64,000 nt of DNA from positions 138,892,501 through 138,956,500 of the forward strand of contig JASDFA010000016.1 in the NCBI GenBank assembly GCA_035772735.1, read 5' to 3'. Position numbers and translations under genes: made by a program. This DNA comes from Datura wrightii (lineage: Eukaryota; Streptophyta; Magnoliopsida; Solanales; Solanaceae). This document shows positions 35,593-46,191 of the stretch, in pieces; position 1 is the first letter of the stretch; each line of letters starts with the position of its first letter. The notes below the pieces were generated by a model, which did no database searches, was not told where the DNA came from, and was given only the letters and a program-made list of their open reading frames with translations.

Positions 35593-37657
35593 TGTCACAC
35601 CCCACCTTGGGAGGCATGACTGGCACCTGGTGTCCTACTAGGATCTGAACTGACTTAACAAGGCCTATGTACTTCTGGTGCAGGCTTACTTCCCAAATCA
35701 AGAAAACAATGGGCTATATCTTGGCTATAAATACAACCTCCGGCCGACAAGGCCTTATAGCCACCAATAAAGGAAAACAACTAACCAGAAACAGGAAATA
35801 ACAGGGAATCCTATGCAGGCCGATAAGACCACCATGATGTCTAGTTATGACTGTAAAAGTAAAACCATTGCTAAGCTAAACTATGGCCGACAAGGCCGCT
35901 AATCTGCCAGCTAAGCAAGGCCCCACACAACCAACATGTAAACTAAAACATATATGGGCCTCACACAGCCAATAACAACTAATCACAGGGAAATAGAAAT
36001 AATATGCAAGCCTCTAGGAGTAATATGATGGTCTAGACAGGGCCCCGACCTACCCATAAACTATACAATCAAAAGAGTAAACCTTCTAAAAATAAGCTCC
36101 AGAAGAAAGGAGCTAACCGCTCTGGTGATGCTGGCTGAAAGCTATGAGGGACCTGCTCCTCCTCTATCCGTACCTGCAGGCAAGTAATCTAGCGCCCCAG
36201 AAAGGGAGTCAGTACAATATGTACCGAATATGTAAGGCGATAACTGTAAATGACTGAAACAAAGAGATAGAACTGAGAATAACTGAAATGAAGGGGTAGA
36301 GATCATACCTGAGTAATAGAACTTCTTACTGTCTAATTTATTAATAACTAAAGAAAACAAAAACCTTACCTGGCCCCCATAAGTCGGAAGGTACAACCAG
36401 CACAGAATAACCCACTTGGGGCCCCCATAAGCCCTGGTGAGTACACTTCAGTCTATATACCCCTATCAAGGTCGCATTGGCTCAACTAATAGCTATAGTT
36501 GTCCTACCGGCCTCCTGGGTCTGCAACTGAGCCCGCTCGGCCCCTGACTGTAGCTGTGTCTGAGTCCAGTGGACTCCTGGTATCTACACCTCGGGCACCA
36601 GGCTTGACGGGGGTGTATAGAGCCAACCACGGCATATGAGGACCTGGGACCCCATCTTCATCCTTTGCGGATGGCATACCGCTCCTTTGAGCGACGTCAT
36701 CTCGCCCTTGGCGGACGTCGACACAGTCAATAACCCTGGGGTCAGTCATGAAGGCTATACAAGCATAATCCATCCCAACTAAACATGGAATAAGGGTTTC
36801 AGCTAATAACAACAACTAATAATAATATATATGCTTCTGGTACTCTTACTGGGATTCAAACTGAGTTATCATGCTAAGGAAACTAACTTGCCGAAGGAAA
36901 CTTCCTTAACATACCTCATTCGCCGATTACTGATTAACTAGTGAGTTTCAATTCGTATTCAACTGTTCTTCTCAACGTAATCGTATTACTGGGGTAAAAT
37001 GAATAGTTTTAGTACTAAATTCAATAAAAACGATAACTTTATATATAAATATTAACTATATTTCAACTTAACGGAACACGGTTGAAAACTTGTAATTTCT
37101 CAAATGTCCAGAAGGAAGAAATGCTTACTTTAAGCCTATGATCATTTTGACACTAGTTTGGAGCAATTCCAACAACTTTAGCTTGACAGAGTTACGATTT
37201 GCCGGGCGAATTTCGTGAAAATAACTTCGTAGCAATGCTTCCTGCAGCCTTAAACTTCAATACCCAAAGTTAATTTGAATTCGAGCGGCGTTTCATAGCG
37301 TAAACAGGGGAAATTTACTTACTTTCTTCGTACTCTCTCTTCTCTGACCATATATAATATATGAAACAAAATGAAATCAAAGGATGGAACATATATATAC
37401 TTGAGGTGGTGGACAAGGGTCCGTGGCACAGACCCTTTCGCGCTAATTTATGGGCATCCCATGGAGCCCAATGCGGAGGAAGGGGGTCTATGACATGTCA
37501 CCCCTGTCATGGTTTGTTCCGGCCTTCTCACGCGCAATCTCGATTCCGCGGTTGTTCGACCTTTCCCCGGGTTCTTTCCCGTACATATTGCACTCTAAAA
37601 CTCTTAACTAATGTACGAATAGGCCGTCTAACCATTAGAAACTTACGAGGTGTAACA
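35593..37657 (-). repeat. 5' LTR of the Tekay-like element
   Basis: TGTCACACCCC to GGTGTAACA, 2065 bp. The TATA box is at 37392-37399, with the GC-rich block at about 37420-37560 upstream of it on the - strand. The differences from the 3' LTR are largely transitions. Confidence 0.92.
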
Positions 37658-37662
37658 TAAGT

Positions 37663-38599
37663 GGGGAGGGAAGATCTGGCCATTTGTTCTTTTGACATGA
37701 GAAGAACCCTTCACATTTAATTCCCAAAACTCTACTCAGTGTGTGAGTATCAAAACAACCATTATGCCACCAATGCTACTAGTAACATACCCCAAACAAT
37801 GAGTAAAGTTTCGGAAAAACTCAACAATAGAAGAATGAGCACACATAGCTTCCTTATCAGCAAACAGAGCAGTCCAACCTTGAGTAGAAATCTTAGCCCA
37901 AAGAGTAACAATGCTAGGGTTTTCTGAAGGAAAAACCATTTTACCTTTCTATAGGTGACGCTCACCGAACTCCTTCATATGAAATTTTGTCACCGGAGTA
38001 TATGAAGTTGAGACCGACTCCTTATGGTGAGCTCGAGTGCGCTAAGAAGGTCAAAAATTGCAAGATTTCTTAGGATCCTTAGGCTTGGTAGAAGTAGAGA
38101 AGAAGATTCTTTTGCGAGCACTCTTCTTGAGAGCAGCCAATGGGACCAAGTCCTCTAGACTGTCTGTATCAGAAAGAGATAAAGGTTACTCTGGTGGATT
38201 TTCCTCTGATGGAGATCTCTCAGATTCATGATCAATCGAACCAGTGGGTGACGGAGATGGAGAGGGGGATAAGGGTTTCTCGTATCGACCCCTAATGTCA
38301 GTAATGAGAGTCGCCTAATCCACCTGAGGAGTGTAAGAAGATCCAGGGCTATCAATTGACAGACTCAAAGAATAAGGCGAGCTCGGAGCAGTTACCATGG
38401 AAGCTATAGGCGAGTCAGATCCCTGTGCCCCTATGGGTTTGGTGGAGTCTTGTGGAATGGAGGAGGGAAGATTGATCGGTGGGATTGTCATGGGCTTCTT
38501 TATAGTGCTAGACTCCTTGGTAGGGTTTGGTGAAGGTTTTGATGGAGGTGCAGTGATGGAGGGTTCGGTGATGGGGCTGTTCACTGGTGTGGTTTCCAT
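37663..38599 (-). pseudogene. 3' ORF of the SIRE-like element, N-terminal part
   Basis: Begins with an ATG at 38597-38599. The first 95 residues are Pro/Ser/Thr-rich (METTPVNSPITEPSIT...). After a frame change near 38315 it carries on as KKSARKRIFFST, then MVFPSENPSIVTLWAKIS, SIVEFFRNF and a hydrophobic stretch GYVTSSIGGIMVVLIL near 37750. It reaches the TAAGT duplication and resumes at 27984. At least three stops or shifts are present. The low-complexity start followed by a structured half is common in accessory ORFs of SIRE elements. Confidence 0.55.
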
Positions 38600-38943
38600 G
38601 ACTTAGAGTCGGCGAAAGAAGGAAAAAGTTGAAAGAAGTGAAGGATTAGAGGGCACCTACTCACTTAAGTAAAGGATTGATAGAGGGATATGAGAAGTCA
38701 TAAAAATAAAAGTGGAGTTTGTTTGGTGAGAGGGAAAAGGAACCGGGAAAATAACTGGCATAAAAGGAGGTGAAATGACGTAGGCTCCGACATAAGGAAG
38801 TGACAAGACACTGATGTCATGAACAATAGTAGTAATTAAATATGACTCTGAGTTATATCTGACTGCGTTCCCTTCCATAAGTAAGTGTATCCTATTAAAC
38901 ACAGTAATAATGAATAAAGAAATGCAGCAGTGACAAAAAATAA

Positions 38944-38980
38944 TCCTTCAAGACGGTCGTCATCCATCCATCATCGGGAA
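38944..38980 (-). repeat. 37-bp motif shared with the gag-protease element
   Basis: Matches 43164-43200 at 33 of 37 positions; the core is GGTCGTCATCCATCCATCAT. It lies between the pol stop and the 3' ORF of the SIRE-like element. Confidence 0.85.
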
Positions 38981-39023
38981 AAACCCTTTTTTTTAAATGC
39001 CAAAAGAAGAAACATTATGAACA

Positions 39024-39238
39024 TTATGTTGAGTTAATATTGATTAACCCAATATCCAACCTAATTCTTTCAAATTGTTCTCTACTAAGAGCTTTAGTTA
39101 AAATGTCAACAATTTAATTCTCAGTTTTACAAAACTGCATAGATATAAGACCTTTATCAACATTGTCCCTTAGGAAGTGATGTCAAATATCTATGTGTTT
39201 TGTCCTCTTATGCTGACAAATATTTTTTTCAATATTTA
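39024..39238 (-). pseudogene. RNase H C terminus of the SIRE-like element
   Basis: Read on the - strand from 39238 to a TAA at 39024-39026. It codes CQHKRTKHID, a stop, HHFLRDNVDKG and a final ALSREQFERIRLDIGL. This is the conserved end of Copia Pol. The preceding residues are at 53500 and above, beyond the inserted solo LTR; the two sides meet at the ATTTA duplication. Confidence 0.88.
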
Positions 39239-40358
39239 TGTAATACCACGGAAGTGTCTAAGATCGGACCCAGGATTTAAAGATAGAAGTTGACAGAAAT
39301 CTGAAAAATCATCACAGAATGGGTTATGTAATGGATCGTTAGTTCCACTAATGGTCCATAGGAAGTTTCCGTGGTGAGGTGCAGCAGGGTTGAAGTTGGG
39401 GGTAACGGCTTAAGGAACGACCTGTGGCTTGATGTAAGGAGTCGTTGTTTGTGGTCGTGGTGAGATTGATCCTTAGTCTAGGATGAGGTAACGGGTCGTG
39501 GGATGACTCATTGTGAGCAGCAACGAATCGTGGTAAGCAACCATGGGAAATAGTAGGAAAATCTCCAGTCAAGGTGACGGTTGGAAACCATGACTCGTTG
39601 AAAGGAGGTATGAGTCGTGATGTGGCTCGTGGGAAGGCCCAGGTGCAGGTCGTTAGGGGGAAATAATGGAGGATATAATAGACTGTCATCTGATGTAACG
39701 ACTCGTCCTGTCGAGTCATGGTGTTCGAATATGAGAAGTTAATTTTGGGCAGTGGATGCAACAGATGGATACCACAACTCTTGGTATCGTGGTACGGCCC
39801 GTAGGATCGCCCGTGGTCACTGCCAGTGCTGAATTTTCAGGAAATTCATTAAGGGTATATTTGTCATTCCTAAGTCCTAGGGTCCTAAACTACGTCGTTT
39901 AAGGCTCGAAATGCAATTTTTTAGGAAGAGAAAATCTACCCTAGGCTTATTCACATCCATGTATGCATATTGAAGGGATTTAGGAGGTGGTCAAGCTAGA
40001 ATTCTTCAAGTTTTCTTTCAATCTTTCATTAGGCTTTCAAGAAGTGATAAAATCTGATCTTCCCCAAGAATGTAGGGTTATGAATGGGTGAATCTGTTCA
40101 CACCCATGACCAATCTCTCCAAATTATGAAAATTCTTATGTTGATTTTATGGGGTTTTAACCCAATGCACTGAAATTTCTAATTCTCTACATGAGTATGA
40201 TCTAAATGAGTTTTTATTAATAAATTATCAATTATGGGCAAGTTTTACGTTGTTTCCATCAAAATCATGTTTCAAGTTTTATAAATTAAAAATGCCCATT
40301 TATGAGAAGTTTATGAAAGTTGAGATTTATGATGAATGTTCATGTATAATGAGGTATT

Positions 40359-41776
40359 TGTTCGGTGCTTTTGGGTATATAGCTACACGCAAGTGCACAT
40401 GGTCGAACAAGTAGTAAAGTGGCTTAAGTAAGCCAAGTATCGATCCCACAGGGATTGGGATAAGGTAACAAATTACTTAAGTGTCACTATACTTTAACTC
40501 TAAAAATGCAGACAATAGTGTAAAGAAGAGTTTGATATTGTGGTTTCTAGTTTTATACTAAGTCTAAAACGAATATCTAATGTGAGTCTGAACTATGAAT
40601 ATGAGCATGCTGAGGTTAAAGGAACATGTATAGAAACTAATTATCGATACAATTGTTGGTTAATCTTTCCTCCGGTTGCTAGTCAAGAATTATTGCCAAT
40701 GGATTAAAACTCTCGGATTTAACCCAACTTAAGAATCATGAACCATCCATCTACATTTCTGTGATTAAACGCAATTCATGTTCTAGCCATACAACACCGA
40801 TTCCTTAACTGACTAATACGACTTTCAGGTATATTTCTATCCTGAAGGTAAATCAATTCTCATTTTTCCCAAACTAAGAAAAGATCATATCCTATTAATT
40901 CACAACTTTCCAATTTCTTGCTCTCTCGAGTGAAACCGGACTTTTTAGATGTACATTAACGTTGGCCACACATTAATGCAGTAAGAACAAGAATCAATAG
41001 AACAACCATGGAAGAAAAGATGAAAAACCAAATAATCAATAATCACATTTCAATACAATTGTTCTTAACCTCAGCAAGAAGAGGATTTAGCCACTCATTT
41101 GTGGATTAAACATCATTAAATGAGTGTTAAACATACAAGCAATTGAAATAAAGAAGAAGGAGATAGAGAAAAACCCTGAGATTTTCGTCCCCTCAATTGC
41201 TTGTAACCCACGTTCTTGCTCCACCCAGTCAGAATTATTAAAAATGAACCTAAGTGTTCTATTTATACTAGTGGGAATTTTTCTCGGAATAACAAGCAAC
41301 GTGTCACGGAGTGCATCGCGGAGCACTTCCTCCATGACACGCCACTGACGCGGAGCCTTACTGGAAATTGATTGTCCAGGTAATAAGGCCCAATGTGGCA
41401 CGACGTGCAACGCGGGGCTAGGCCAACGTGCCACAGCCCCAACGCGCACCTTCACTGGAATTTTGCAAAAATTCCCTCTCCAGGCAGAAGGCATTCGCGA
41501 TGGCAGCGTGACACGACTCCATCGCGGAGCCCCTTTAAATTGTGCCTTCCAATGCTTTTTCCCATTCTAACATCGGAGTCCAACCCCGATCTCTCCCAAC
41601 ACGCATTTTAGCTTCCCAAAATTATATTTCACCTGCAAAACAATGCTAATCATGTTGGTTAGTATAAATTCACATTTTATTATCAATCACATGAGAATGT
41701 ATAAACATTGATAGATAAACAAGGCTAAAATGACACATTTGAGTATCCCTTGGGCATATAAATTTGCCCAAGATCA
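40359..41776 (-). repeat. 3' LTR of the gag-protease element
   Basis: 1418 bp. Read on the - strand it starts TGATCTTGGGC and ends CGAACA. It keeps the CGCGATGG...CCATCGCG hairpin (about 41496-41527) that is missing from the 5' LTR. The TATA box (reverse TATTTATA) is at 41260-41267. Confidence 0.95.
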
Positions 41777-41790
41777 CTTACCCCACACTT
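41777..41790 (-). other. Polypurine tract of the gag-protease element
   Basis: AGTGTGGGGTAAG on the - strand directly abuts the 3' LTR. Confidence 0.75.
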
Positions 41791-43559
41791 AAATCCTTGT
41801 TCGTCCCCGAACAACAATTTTACACCTCGTGCACTTTACACCCCATCCTGGCTACTTTGATTCAACAATTCAGGCTACGGTCGTACCGATTATTTAATAC
41901 AACAAATCATCAAGAAAACACACATGGTCCTATCAATGCAATGACCTTCAACACATCAAGACCTCTTAGACTTAAGAATCGACTCTCGATATTGGCAAAC
42001 TCATGCAAATCAGCTGATCAAGATATCCGACACGAACTTTAATCTCTCATCAAGCATGTGCCCTCACAACACAAGAGAATTTTCCCCTTTTTGATCACAT
42101 GAACTCAAATGATTACGTGCAGGGGCATATAGAAACAATTTCACTCTCTCTCCCAAAAGAATTCACATGCATCATGCCATGAACCATAGGCTTGCCTTTA
42201 GTGTATTACTCCACTAATATAAGGAAGTGTGATGTAAGATCACGTAGGACTTTAACGGGTTGTAATGTAAGCTACGGAACTAGCAAATATTGGGCTAGCC
42301 AATAATAGCCACTAGCATCCTTAAGCGCTTTTTCAATACATCCCATCAAACTCATGGGCAGTGTTTCTTCCTTCGTCCTCCCATTCTTGAAGTCTGTCTT
42401 TATTTTGACCCATCTCATTAAGCACACTTGACTCAATAACAAAGATTATTCATACACCTTTATTATATTTAATTTATAACAAGTGCACCTTCAACCTTTT
42501 CTTTTCTTTCATCACTCTGCTTTTCTTTTCTTTTCACCATTCTCACTCTTTGACACTTCGGGAAAATTATTTTCTCTTCTTAAGTGCTTAAGAGTTTTGG
42601 ATTAAATTTACGGCTAATGAAAAGAAGGGGTTAAGCTCCGGTTTACACATTTTTGACAAAAGAAAAAAAAAATAGGCTAAAGGCTCAACGGGCTAACTAG
42701 GGTGTACAATCAAGGTGGGTACAATAATGAAAAAGAGAAACTTTCGGTTGAAGACAAAGAAATGCCTACATCCTTTCCTACAATACACGTCCTTCATTTC
42801 GTTTCGTGCACACACCAGGCAAGTTTTAGACATTTCATAATAGCATGGAATAAACAAAACCTCACCCCACACTTATTGCACATGCTCGAGTCAAGACATA
42901 TTCACAAATTCTTCAATCAACTAATTACAAGAATTCAGAATTAAGCCTCAATCACACTGAATCGACTCTATGGACTAGGTATCTCAACATATTTATAACG
43001 TTGCATGCTTTCACACGAATCACCTTTGCATTTCAAATATCCTGTACAACACACAACCAGAATTCCGCAACCATAAAGTACTTACAGGTTTTAGGTTGCA
43101 ACCCACAAAAAAAACAACTGAAAAATAAATAAAAGAAAAAAATCTACTCCTAACGACTACATTTCCCTTAAGACGGTCATCATCCATCCATCATAGGGAA
43201 CAATCACTAACTAAGACTTCGGTTCAATGGGACCAATCTCGGTAAAAGAACCGAAAACAAATGCCGAGAAACCCAAGAATTGAAAAGATTTTAAAAATAT
43301 CGATCATTTCGATAAAACAAAAATATGTACAAAATCAGCTAGCAACATTCAGCAGCACACAAAAGCTTCATATTTAATTACAATGCAGAACAGAAACATC
43401 ACAATCACAGGGTCACAAAAATTTTTTTTCACAGGCACAACAACAGAACAAAAACATAAACAACAACACAACCAGCACCTAACTACTCCCACCCCACACT
43501 TATATCGAACACTGTCCCCAGTGTTCACAAAAATTAACATAGCACAAAAAATGGGTGGT
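41791..43559. other. Non-coding 3' region of the gag-protease element
   Basis: About 1.8 kb without a supported frame. It holds the 37-bp motif at 43164-43200 and several A/T- or CTTTT-rich tracts (42480-42550). Long untranslated stretches ahead of the 3' LTR are usual in Athila/Tat-like elements. Confidence 0.6.
43164..43200 (-). repeat. 37-bp motif shared with the SIRE-like element
   Basis: Second copy of the motif at 38944-38980, with four mismatches. Here it lies downstream of the accessory ORF and upstream of the polypurine tract. Confidence 0.85.
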
Positions 43560-44205
43560 GGAACTCCCTGATCAATCAAAATACTCCACTTCATCATCAG
43601 GTGCTGCTGCCTCGTCTCCCATGTCTGAATCTCCCCCATCGTCATCATCAGACTCCACATCAGAGTCCTCACGACGTGTCTCCTCATCTGTGGGGACATC
43701 ATCATCCGTGGGCTCTACAAAAGCTGGCCCTACTCGGCATAGCGCCCTAGCATTTTCGCCAAAAGGGTAGTCTAGCTCGAGCTGCCATAGCTCCTCTTCT
43801 ATCGCCGGCCTCCCGCCTATTCACAGCTGGAGCATCTGCATCCCGTACAAGCGAGCCATGTATTGATCATCCCGAGCATGTCGCTCGGCTAGTGTAAGAA
43901 CTGGCCCGTGGGTGGTGTCGGGTGCCTTAGTTTTGGTGACATCTAAGGCCCGCCGCTCCATCTGCGGGATGTAGTCAAGGGCCTCTTCCTCAATATCCAG
44001 GCCCCTAAGGAATGTGGTGAGTAGTCCACCAAATCCGTATCTGTGCCCTTGATGCAATCGGGCTCTCTTCATGGCGGAGATAATCACCGCCCCCACATTG
44101 ATTTCCAGCCCTTTCATCAGGGCTTACACCAAACATACACGATCCCGGATTACATCCGTCATATGCACCCCCGGGATTAGGCAGGAACAAACAATCTTTA
44201 GCCAT
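43560..44205 (-). pseudogene. Accessory ORF of the gag-protease element (plant transposon protein-like)
   Basis: Read on the - strand. One frame covers GLEINVGAVIISAMKRARLH, GLLTTFLRGLDIEEEALDYI and further residues to a stop at about 43821; the same reading then continues to an Asp/Glu-rich tail (DDDVPTDEETRREDSDVESD) ending near 43575. The helical block resembles the 'putative plant transposon protein' domain found in many non-autonomous Gypsy-type elements; I name this from pattern only. The upstream part (to about 44800) is broken by shifts. Function unknown. The acidic tail is shared in style with the remnant at 1957-2196. Confidence 0.6.
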
Positions 44206-45539
44206 ATCCTGGCTTCCCTGTTCATCTGTGAGTAAGGCAAGGTCTGATGGTAGCCCCTCTCCTTATGTCTTCTCCACCGAGCTGTTGATCGGGTTCCACA
44301 CAAAGTGCATCTGATGTCCGCATATGGTGGAGTGATATTCAGCTGTCAAAGCACATGGGCATCTGTGTCTCGGGCCCCTAGGATCGCATTGAGGTGGTGG
44401 GGCTCAAAAGTGACTATTTGCCCTCTTATTTTGATGGTGTGACTTCTGAGAGTCGGGTTCCAGTTGGCGTAGAATTCCCGAATCAAGTGCAAGTTGCATT
44501 CCTTGGGCTCTTCAAAAATGAAGTTCAGCCCAGCTGCCTCAATCCTTTAGACAATCCTGGGGAACTCTTGTGCCAATGGTTCCCTTGCTATGTGTTCCTC
44601 GGGGAAGTACTTGCTCTCCTTGTGCTTTGCGTACCACTTCTTCCCCTCCTATGTCACCCACCTGGTTCCTTATTGACAGTGTTGGCCGCGTGGAACCGCT
44701 GGTGCTGCTGGGACCTTTGTGCCCAGTCTGATTCTTTTTCTTCCGGTGCCAGATGTTGATACGCCTTTTCCCTTGTCTTGCCTACTTGCCATTGTTCCTG
44801 TCAAACCAAACAGACAAGTTCAATGTTAAGCCAATTAAAGTTAGCTTCGACTAAGGTTGGGTTAAGCTCGGCTACCCCACACTTAGTCTTTAGCCAAATT
44901 TACAACATTAAGGCAAGATCGTACTTATTTACACAAACAAACAACAAAATATAACAAATATGCTTAGTGCCTTGGGAGAATTCGACGGTATAATTCCATG
45001 TACTACTCAGACTTCGCACAGCTAACCACGATCCTTACCTATCGATAGCATTTTATCCCATAGCACTTAGCAAGGAAAAATAAAAGAAAAATTTTAACTA
45101 CATGATCCTATACAATCCACCCATTTCTTGCAATTTCCAATATTTTCTTATCCCGAGAATCCGTCGGTCTTTTGGCATAATCACAGTTAGCACAATCGAC
45201 TCATCTCCCCCAACATGTACAACCTAGCATGAATTCCACTAGTTCAACTAAATTTTTCCATCTCAAACTCAAAGTCAATCCCTAGCTATGATTTTATCAA
45301 AAATTTGATTAAGCTATGTAATTGTCGAGTTCAAGCCATCACACCGTTACTCCGAACATCAATCAACAATAATTCAATTGAATTTAAGCTTAATTTCTAC
45401 TTAGGGCAAGTGTTGCTCATCTCACATGTTCAAAATCAAAAAATTTTGACAAGAATTGAGATAGAGTTGAAGAACATACCTTGAATTCAAAGAAGTGACG
45501 AAAACTTAATGAAATTACGAGCCTAAGTTCGTGTCACGT

Positions 45540-45840
45540 TGAGGGGGAAGGGGTTTTTGGGAGGTTGGTCGCAGAGAGTATGAGAAATGAGGAAAATAGA
45601 GGGGGAATCGGGGTTAAAAAGTGGGAAATTCACGCGGGTCACCCGGTGACCCGGTGTGACCCGTCGCAATATACACCTCAACGTGTCACGGAGGGTAACG
45701 CGGAGCATGCCCTCCGTGACAAGGAGCTATCGCGTGGGTGTTCTGGAATTTTAAAAATTCCAGATTTACACCTCAACGTGTCACAGAGGGTAACGCGGAG
45801 GCCCTCCTCCGTGACACGGAGCCATCGCCCTAGCTCACTG
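45540..45840. repeat. Internal GC-rich hairpin block
   Basis: Perfect 12-bp arms TGTCACGGAGGG (45684-45695) and CCCTCCGTGACA (45710-45721) are followed by a second hairpin with 13-bp arms at 45777-45789 and 45806-45818 (one mismatch). The left halves form a direct repeat 95 bp apart (CACCTCAACGTGTCAC). The same words occur upstream of TATA boxes in the LTRs of two families, but here they are internal. Confidence 0.9.
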
Positions 45841-46191
45841 TTTTGCCACTTTTTATTGATTTTCATACCTCGGATTTTCCATTGCGATCCCTTGTTCATT
45901 TATCCTCCGTTCAACCTGAAATTCATCTTACTATAAGAAATTGGTTAGAATTATAGGATTCACTCAAAAAAATAAAAAATAAGAATAAAAATAAAAACTA
46001 ACAATTTTGTTGTTAATCAAAAGAAAGAAAAAGAAAAAGAAATCTATTCACATTTTACAAAGGAAAAAATTTCACGGGTTACCTCCTGTGCAGTGCCTGG
46101 TTTACCGTCGCGGCTCGACGTCATTCAGCTCAATCATCTTCTAGGGTGATGGATGTTTTCTCTCGACCACCGTCCTCACCCCAGTAGTGCT

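Larger units (their letters stand above)
27985..37657 (-). mobile_element. Ty3/Gypsy chromovirus (Tekay/Del-like), full length but defective
   Basis: LTRs are 27985-30038 and 35593-37657, with exact duplication TAAGT at 27980-27984 and 37658-37662. On the - strand the order is primer-binding site (35577-35588), gag from about 35379, protease, reverse transcriptase, RNase H and integrase ending at 30317, then a polypurine tract at 30039-30053. The order protease-RT-RNase H-integrase defines Gypsy; the integrase tail (HPVFHVSML.KCIGDPS) fits the Tekay/Del chromoviruses. Many stops and frameshifts are present. It interrupts the 3' ORF of the SIRE-like element. Confidence 0.93.

Noticed and set aside
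43555..43770. Ser-rich + strand frame
   Set aside because: Antisense reading of the Asp/Glu-rich tail of the accessory ORF.
44394..44759. 121-codon + strand frame with hydrophobic segments
   Set aside because: Antisense to the broken upstream part of the accessory ORF; no start context or domain support.
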